In this document: positions 59,801 through 64,000 of the stretch, piece by piece
Numbering within the stretch: the stretch's first letter is position 1
How the letters are laid out: each line of letters begins with the position of its first letter
From: Lachnospiraceae bacterium UBA7196
GTDB lineage: Bacteria; Bacillota; Clostridia; Lachnospirales; Lachnospiraceae
Assembly (NCBI GenBank): GCA_002490835.1
Contig: DKUU01000025.1
Location: forward strand, 1-64,000
Reading direction: 5' to 3'
DNA: 64,000 nucleotides
Notes under the pieces: generated by a model
What the model saw: the letters and a program-made list of their open reading frames with translations, nothing else
Database searches by the model: none
Told to the model about the DNA's origin: nothing
Position numbers and translations under genes: made by a program

Positions 59801-61935
59801 GTCCTGTAATCCTTGTTCTGAACAGGCCACCTGACGATCGCATCCCATGTACCAGTGAAGGCCATGGTATCCCCCGGAATCTTGGAATATATCGGCCGGT
59901 ATTCCGCCTTGAACAGCAGGTTGTAAATTGCATTTTGGATAGACTCCTTTGATTCCGCATCCGCATTTTTTAAGGATACCTGCGTTAACTTCTGTACATA
60001 TTTAAGCTGACCATCCGAAGAACCCTCATCCGGAGACTCATCCACGATTTGATACTTCCTCAACACGACACTCCGGGTCAGATTTTGTGGGAGTTCTGTG
60101 ACGACAGCGCCGTTTGGGAGCCGCCACTCTTCTTTTGATATTATGAGGCCTATCTGACTGGGTAGTTGAACTGATACTTTTAACGCGCAAGGCGCGTAGA
60201 TTGTACTTAAGTTAAAACATCCTGAAAACATCTCCATATATATATAAGCTACATTCCGCATATCAAAACTACTTAAATCAAGACTCGTCAAACTGCTGCA
60301 GCCTTGAACCATATAATTTATCTCTGTTACATTCCGGGTATCAAAACTACTTAAACCGAGACTTTTTAGACTGCTACAGCCTCTAAACATATTACTCATA
60401 TTAGTTACATTCCGGGTATCAAAACCACTAAGATCAAAACTCGTCAAACTGCCGCAGCCGTCAAACATATTTTCCATACTTGTTACATTCTGGGTATCAA
60501 AACCGCTTAGATCAAGACTTATCAGATTGCTGCAGCCGCCAAACATTCTCTCCATATTTGCTACATTTCGGGTATCAAAGCTACTTAAACCCAGACTTGT
60601 CAGACTGCTGCAGCCGTAAAACATATACTGCATACTTGTTACATTCCGAGTATCAAAATTGCTTAAATCAAGGCTCGTCAAACTGCTGCAGTATGTAAAC
60701 ATATGGTACATATTTGTTACATTCCGGGTATCAAAATTGCTTAGATCAAGATTCGCCAGACTGCTGCAGCCAAAAAACATACTCTGCATATTTGTTACAT
60801 TCCGAGTATCAAAACTACTTAAATCAAGACTCGTTAGACCGCTGCAGCCACTAAACATACTTCTCATATAATACGTTACACTCTGGGTATCAAAACTGCT
60901 TAGATCAAGACTCGTCAGACTACTGCAGCCACTAAACATACCCTCCATATTCATTACATTCCGGGTATCAAAACTACTTACATCAAGACTCGTCAGACTG
61001 CTGCAGCCGCTAAACATATCCCACATATAACTTACATTTCGGATATCAAAACTACTTACATTAAGACTTGTCAGACTACTGCAGTCGAAAAACATTGCCC
61101 CCATAGTTGTTACCTTCCGGGTATCAAAACTGCTTAGATCAAGACCCGTCAGACTGCTGCAGCCGCTAAACATACGAATCATATTTGTTACATTCTCAGT
61201 ATCAAGACCACTCAGATCCACATTCGTTAAATTACTGCACTCATAAAATAACCAAGATAGATCCGTCGCTCCGGTCACACGGATTTCCGCGGATTTAATC
61301 GATGTTCTATATTCATACCACGCTATTCCATAGGAGCAGCCAGCACATTTTATATCGCCCGTTCCCGCCACCGTCAGCTTCCCATTCACATCGATCACCC
61401 ACGTGATCTTTTTATAGCTGCCGCTCGCAATATCATCAGAAGAAAGCGCAACCATCTGCTCAGCTTCTGTCTGATACGCGTCCGCCGGAGATTCCTCCGT
61501 CTGCACCGTCTTTGCTTCGTCCTCTCCCGCTTCCTCCTCTTGACCGGATTGTTCTTCAAATTCCCCGTCCTGCCCTGCTTCTGTTTCCTCCGCCGCAGGT
61601 TCCTGTTCTTCCTGCCCTTCCTGTTCTCCGCCTTCCCCAGCTTCCGCAGAGTCCTCCCGTTCCGCAGGATCGTCCTGTGAACTCTCATTCTCGCCGGACT
61701 CCTTCTCCGTTTCAGGCTCCTTAATCGCTTCTCCGGCTTCCTCTTCTTCCCCGCTTTCCATCTCAGGCGCTTCCGTTTGATTTTCTGTTTCCCCGGTCTG
61801 GGTCTCTTCCGTTTTTTCAAGCGGCGTCTCTTCCTGCGCCGCAAACACCAGACTGCCTGCAGAAGTTACATCTGTAAATAACAGCGCGACACATAATAAT
61901 ACCGTCCATATGTTCCTGTATTTTATCCCTCTCAT
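56815..61935 (-). CDS. BspA-like giant secreted surface protein
   Basis: 1706 residues. A signal peptide (~1-33) is followed by a Glu-rich acidic segment to ~160, then 13 BspA/DUF285 units of ~24 residues (pattern SSFDTRNVTNMxxMFxGCSSL, about residues 215-575), a Cys/His domain (SAGCMSYACFATTY ... LPHSIVFL) like NlpC/CHAP or C39 peptidases (~640-830), an InlB_B/Listeria-type repeat (FDANGGTIDG ... YTFKGWYTS), and four or more MBG-like beta domains (YTISYKNN, KGKGNFAGT) to the end. No LPXTG is present, so it is probably secreted or wall bound non-covalently. Adhesion or peptide hydrolysis are inferences. Confidence 0.85.
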   Translation of the reverse strand: MRGIKYRNIWTVLLCVALLFTDVTSAGSLVFAAQEETPLEKTEETQTGETENQTEAPEMESGEEEEAGEAIKEPETEKESGENESSQDDPAEREDSAEAGEGGEQEGQEEQEPAAEETEAGQDGEFEEQSGQEEEAGEDEAKTVQTEESPADAYQTEAEQMVALSSDDIASGSYKKITWVIDVNGKLTVAGTGDIKCAGCSYGIAWYEYRTSIKSAEIRVTGATDLSWLFYECSNLTNVDLSGLDTENVTNMIRMFSGCSSLTGLDLSSFDTRKVTTMGAMFFDCSSLTSLNVSSFDIRNVSYMWDMFSGCSSLTSLDVSSFDTRNVMNMEGMFSGCSSLTSLDLSSFDTQSVTYYMRSMFSGCSGLTSLDLSSFDTRNVTNMQSMFFGCSSLANLDLSNFDTRNVTNMYHMFTYCSSLTSLDLSNFDTRNVTSMQYMFYGCSSLTSLGLSSFDTRNVANMERMFGGCSNLISLDLSGFDTQNVTSMENMFDGCGSLTSFDLSGFDTRNVTNMSNMFRGCSSLKSLGLSSFDTRNVTEINYMVQGCSSLTSLDLSSFDMRNVAYIYMEMFSGCFNLSTIYAPCALKVSVQLPSQIGLIISKEEWRLPNGAVVTELPQNLTRSVVLRKYQIVDESPDEGSSDGQLKYVQKLTQVSLKNADAESKESIQNAIYNLLFKAEYRPIYSKIPGDTMAFTGTWDAIVRWPVQNKDYRTPVFWASTVTDAKLGTIRYNIASAGCMSYACFATTYIYGTCGQARSAAAFDGNSVRDFIRSYADPGEQLRYYYVYGDYKLPHSIVFLGEDADGDGFYYISYNGGDDGAGGIYHDLYVGSYARYADFAAVIVPSGIPLQIYDTNNGSYYNRTAASAANVRGGNGAAKIVTRLACPIEATVALNGEVLDSRNPGTTSFGTVAREGEEVVFTLGYSPDYKLTVIGTGEGGMTLTLEYYNEAETLIDRRKFVDIPIKADTAIESGGFDAQASFVLHKSDGNGEAEAWGAGINETVYGADNSYRGDSASTPDNIRIITFDANGGTIDGEAVTVIATDDDGMLAALPTAVRDGYTFKGWYTSKIHGIKVDETRIYMENTTLYAQWEKTGADTPGEDQPESDIPAEDIPEGGIPNGLWIAGISDMTYTGCPIKPEVRVYDSNRRLREGKDYTISYKNNTKAVISADSSKPATVLVKGKGNFAGTETATFNILPVNLADSSVTSQELTIAYNGRVQKKAVTMMFNGKKLSAGRDFTVSYPALTQGTAGAFQEAGTYDILLTAKAGGNFSGTRTVKLTITKATLISKVSVKKIPNQQYTGEAVMPKPVVTYRKDTLTENIDYTISYENNVEAGTAAIVLTGTGAYAGTKKVAFQILGTPLKNLTISGIENRIYNGAEQTLNLSIQAGGVTLKKDIDYELLYANNINAGKASVTIKGINAYTGVIKKTFQIAAYDMQENAGNRIEGLDGAMTAKYLKGGSRPALQLTFAGKRLIEGKDYTLSYKNNKAVTSANTVRKPAITIKGKGNFKGTVTKTFTIVSKSFDDPEVPVTMSVADRSFTDRAGKYISAPELTDADGKKLAAGTDYEKAVIYALEDGTVLTGKSKVPADTNVVVTVRGKGAYSGECKMSYRITKCDFNKATIRISPQIYTGKKITLNQDSITVKIGRETLTYGTDYEIVEGSYVNNTEKGTAKVKIIGKGSYGGSKNVQFRITARKFSWFFRLFQ
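60180..61250 (-). repeat. Tandem 72-bp DNA repeats encoding the BspA units
   Basis: About 13 copies of a 72-bp unit are visible as recurring CTGCTGCAGCC and TTACATTCCGGGTATCAAAA blocks in the plus strand. One or two units are 75 bp (extra codon). Such arrays expand or contract by slippage, so copy number may vary between strains. Confidence 0.85.
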
Positions 61936-62268
61936 ATGTACGCTCTCCTTTTTATATCTTTACCACAATTTGTTTTGACAGTGTAAATTATACTATTATT
62001 TAAATATAATATCTACCGAATATTACTCTGAACATCTCTGCGTGACTACTACCCGTTTTCCAATATTTCTATTATATTATACTTTGCCCGTACAGTCATT
62101 CGGAAATTTTGATTCCATAAACTTCTTTTAATACTAAAAAACATTAAGGTAAAGACCTTTAAAATAGCAAAAGGGGCCGTTGCAAAAGCAGATGATCAAT
62201 CTACCGGCGCAACAGCTCCTTTTTGTTTCTAAAATAAGCTTCGAAGTTGTGATAAAAATATGCGTTAT
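61936..62268. other. Intergenic stretch upstream of the BspA-like gene
   Basis: 333 bp, AT-rich. A minus-strand TATAAT (61992-61987) lies 50 nt ahead of the BspA-like ATG; its -35 is weak. A bidirectional terminator lies at 62168-62225. No ORF with a ribosome binding site. Confidence 0.55.
62168..62225. terminator. Bidirectional terminator after ABC-2 genes
   Basis: AAAAGGGG...GTTGC pairs with GCAAC...CTCCTTTTT; an A-run on the left and T-run on the right suit both strands. Confidence 0.65.
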
Positions 62269-63069
62269 CTAAATGTGCAAATCTTTCCTTTCAAATATTA
62301 TAATCCCCAACGCATATAACATGATCGCACCTGCCAAAAGTACAAATATGCCAACGATCGCGCTGCTTTCGCCGACAATGATGCCATCCGGATCAAATAA
62401 CGTGAAAAAGGTGAAATACTTCGCCTTTTCGGCATCTTGGCCCACATTTGCAAGCATCTGTAATACATACATAAATGCAGGAATGCCCGCTCCAAATGCA
62501 ATGCTATATTTGGTATCGGAAAACAGGCAGGAAAAAAGAAAACAGATACTTCCTATCAATAAATGTAAACACAATAATCCACTATTTAATATCAAAAATT
62601 CTTTGATATCCAGCTCTCCCGGAAAACCGCTTTCCGCACAAATCAACTCCAGGATGGTGCTATAAAAAACAAGCAATAAAATCCCGCTTACAAGCACTTC
62701 CATTTGCGTAAGGGCAATGGTACGGCGCTTTACCGGTGCGGCAGCCAATGAAACCATAGAACCTTTATCCACATATTTTGCAATTAGGGCGTTTCCGCGC
62801 AGGATGGAGAATACCATGGGAAATACAAGTAGGATAAATCCATAGAGATAAGATACCATAAATCCCAGAAGATTTGCGGCGTTTGCTTTCATACCGACAG
62901 CCGACATCATTTCCGGCATCACTTCTACAAAACCGTCCAACATTTTCATCATTTGAGGATCGTACATATGAATGATAATGGAAACATACAAAGTAATAAT
63001 TGCGCTAAATACGATAAGCAGCTTTATGCTTCCTTTCATTTCACGTTTATATAATGCCAGATTGATCAT
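62269..63069 (-). CDS. ABC-2 type transporter permease
   Basis: 266 residues with six TM segments and short loops, as in DrrB/YhaP-type ABC-2 permeases. AGGTGAG lies 6 nt before ATG at 63069; GTG at 63078 overlaps that site and is less likely. It overlaps the ATPase gene by 23 bp, so the two are coupled. Substrate unknown. Confidence 0.85.
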   Translation of the reverse strand: MINLALYKREMKGSIKLLIVFSAIITLYVSIIIHMYDPQMMKMLDGFVEVMPEMMSAVGMKANAANLLGFMVSYLYGFILLVFPMVFSILRGNALIAKYVDKGSMVSLAAAPVKRRTIALTQMEVLVSGILLLVFYSTILELICAESGFPGELDIKEFLILNSGLLCLHLLIGSICFLFSCLFSDTKYSIAFGAGIPAFMYVLQMLANVGQDAEKAKYFTFFTLFDPDGIIVGESSAIVGIFVLLAGAIMLYALGIIIFERKDLHI

Positions 63070-63880
63070 TCTTCTCACCTCCGTAATAATTCATAAAAAT
63101 TTCTTCCAGACTTTGCTTTGTTGTGACAGTAACTTTTTCTCCGTTACATATACCGTCAAAGTCTGCGGCAAATGCTTTAGCGGCAGCTTCGCTTTCAAGC
63201 GCCACTGTGTAACTGCGGGTATGTCTTTCGCGTAATGCTGCGGCGGAATCAACAGCCATCATTTTGCCTTTCCGAATAATACCGATACGGTCGCAAGTCC
63301 GCTCCACTTCCTCAAACATATGGCTTGACATCAGAATCGTTTTTCCATGTTCTTTTTCTTCCGCAACTAAATTGACAAACCTGCTTTGCATCAACGGGTC
63401 AAGCCCGCTGGTCGGTTCATCAAGAATCAGGATATCGGGGTCGTGCATAAATGCGGCGACGATTCCAAGTTTTTGCTTCATTCCCTTGCTCATTTTTTTG
63501 ATCTTGCCTTTGGGATCTAATTCAAATCGCTCAAGTAATTCCTCCATGCGGTTCTGCGTGTCAATTTTTCGATATTCTGTGATAAATCTTAAAAATTCTG
63601 TACCCGACATATCATCAAAAAAGCTGATTTCACCGGGAATATACCCAAGTCTTGCCTGTACTTTTTCTCTTTCGCTCCAACAATCCAGACCGTCAATGGT
63701 ACATTTCCCAGATTTTGGCTTTAGAAAACCCATTAAATGTCGTATGGTTGTTGTTTTTCCTGCGCCGTTTGGACCAAGAAAACCAAAAGCCTCCCCTCGA
63801 TTCACGTGAAATGATATATCAAATATTCCTTTTCCATCTCCATAATCACGTACCAGATTTTCGATTTTTATGACACTCAT
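63047..63880 (-). CDS. ABC transporter ATP-binding protein
   Basis: 277 residues. Walker A GPNGAGKTTTIRHLMG, Q-loop YIPGE (variant), signature MSKGMKQKLGIVAA (SKG instead of SGG, as in many DrrA-type proteins), Walker B ILILDEPTSGLD and SSHMFEE. A C-terminal tail of ~60 residues follows. GGGGAGGAG precedes ATG. Operon with the permease and with the partial gene upstream. Confidence 0.94.
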   Translation of the reverse strand: MSVIKIENLVRDYGDGKGIFDISFHVNRGEAFGFLGPNGAGKTTTIRHLMGFLKPKSGKCTIDGLDCWSEREKVQARLGYIPGEISFFDDMSGTEFLRFITEYRKIDTQNRMEELLERFELDPKGKIKKMSKGMKQKLGIVAAFMHDPDILILDEPTSGLDPLMQSRFVNLVAEEKEHGKTILMSSHMFEEVERTCDRIGIIRKGKMMAVDSAAALRERHTRSYTVALESEAAAKAFAADFDGICNGEKVTVTTKQSLEEIFMNYYGGEKNDQSGII

Positions 63881-63947
63881 AAATACTCCTCCCCATATGC
63901 AATTTATTTCAACATTTTGGCTTGACTGGCATCAGATTGTAATGCCT

Positions 63948-64000
63948 CTATTTCTTCTTTTCATTATAAGCCACAACCTGATAAAAATCATCCTCGCTCA
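63948..64000 (-). CDS. Partial gene cut by the window edge
   Basis: The last ~17 codons (…EDDFYQVVAYNEKKK) and stop of a gene upstream of the ABC operon; its 5' part is outside the window. In such operons the upstream gene is often a small regulator, but the fragment cannot show it. Confidence 0.5.
   Translation of the reverse strand, partial: SEDDFYQVVAYNEKKK

Noticed and set aside
1..64000. CRISPR arrays, rRNA genes, intact IS elements or integrases
   Set aside because: No regularly spaced direct repeats with spacers, no rRNA sequence and no complete transposase or integrase were seen; the only tandem array is the coding BspA repeat.

Overview
The window looks like a chromosomal segment of a gut Lachnospiraceae-type bacterium (Clostridia, Firmicutes). 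The basis is a set of family-level signatures: a two-subunit class I fumarase, a complete Flp/Tad pilus locus in its Gram-positive form with no secretin, flagellin/FliS genes, the sporulation gene bofA, a bile salt hydrolase, strong AGGAGG ribosome binding sites, and a giant BspA-like surface protein. Most genes lie on the minus strand. The assignment comes from protein families recognised by eye; no database search was run.

Layout. 0.1-4.4 kb: fumarase beta and alpha, a HIT protein, a flavodoxin-SCP2 fusion and a rhomboid protease (all -). 4.5-9.3 kb: a plus-strand two-component system followed by two ABC-2 type permeases and an ATPase. 9.4-10.5 kb: an AT-rich islet with an XRE regulator under a clear promoter/operator, a small membrane protein and short remnants that may come from a mobilisation module. 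10.5-13.6 kb: GNAT, cupin, AraC, HAD phosphatase and two tiny ORFs behind a near-perfect promoter. 13.6-23.8 kb: one long minus-strand Tad locus (prepilin peptidase, CpaE-like, CpaF, TadB, TadC, Flp pilin, DUF5702, TadE/G, second prepilin peptidase, TadE, DUF6382-FHA) that begins with a promoter and a compact four-way-junction leader RNA. 23.8-31.5 kb: bofA, a YaaL-like gene, fliS, flagellin, a 1054-residue FliK-like protein and a divergent second flagellin, the last two behind sigma-28-like promoters. 31.5-40.3 kb: gene fragments, bile salt hydrolase, glgB with a histone-like tail, a TPR/degenerate-AAA protein, rsmA, tatD and tRNA-Lys.

40.4-48.8 kb: metal exporter, ComFB, ECF sigma/anti-sigma pair with a strong hairpin element between them, CarD, CheC-like protein and a MacB-type ABC transporter with two tandem hairpins between its genes. 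49.1-54 kb: alpha/beta hydrolase (+), then a minus-strand run in which a RelB/YoeB toxin-antitoxin pair, an OmpR regulator, an AlbA_2-domain protein and a histidine kinase are joined end to end. 54-64 kb: ABC exporter, a Zn-dependent phospholipase-C-like protein, a 1706-residue BspA-like secreted protein, and an ABC-2 transporter cut by the window edge.

Functional reading: the cell appears motile, piliated and able to sporulate. It senses envelope stress through two TCS-ABC modules and an ECF sigma factor, and it deconjugates bile acids. The most novel-looking items are the leader RNA of the Tad locus, the hairpin element between the sigma and anti-sigma genes, the toxin-antitoxin/TCS/AlbA gene run, and the A6 slippage site joining a split small ORF.
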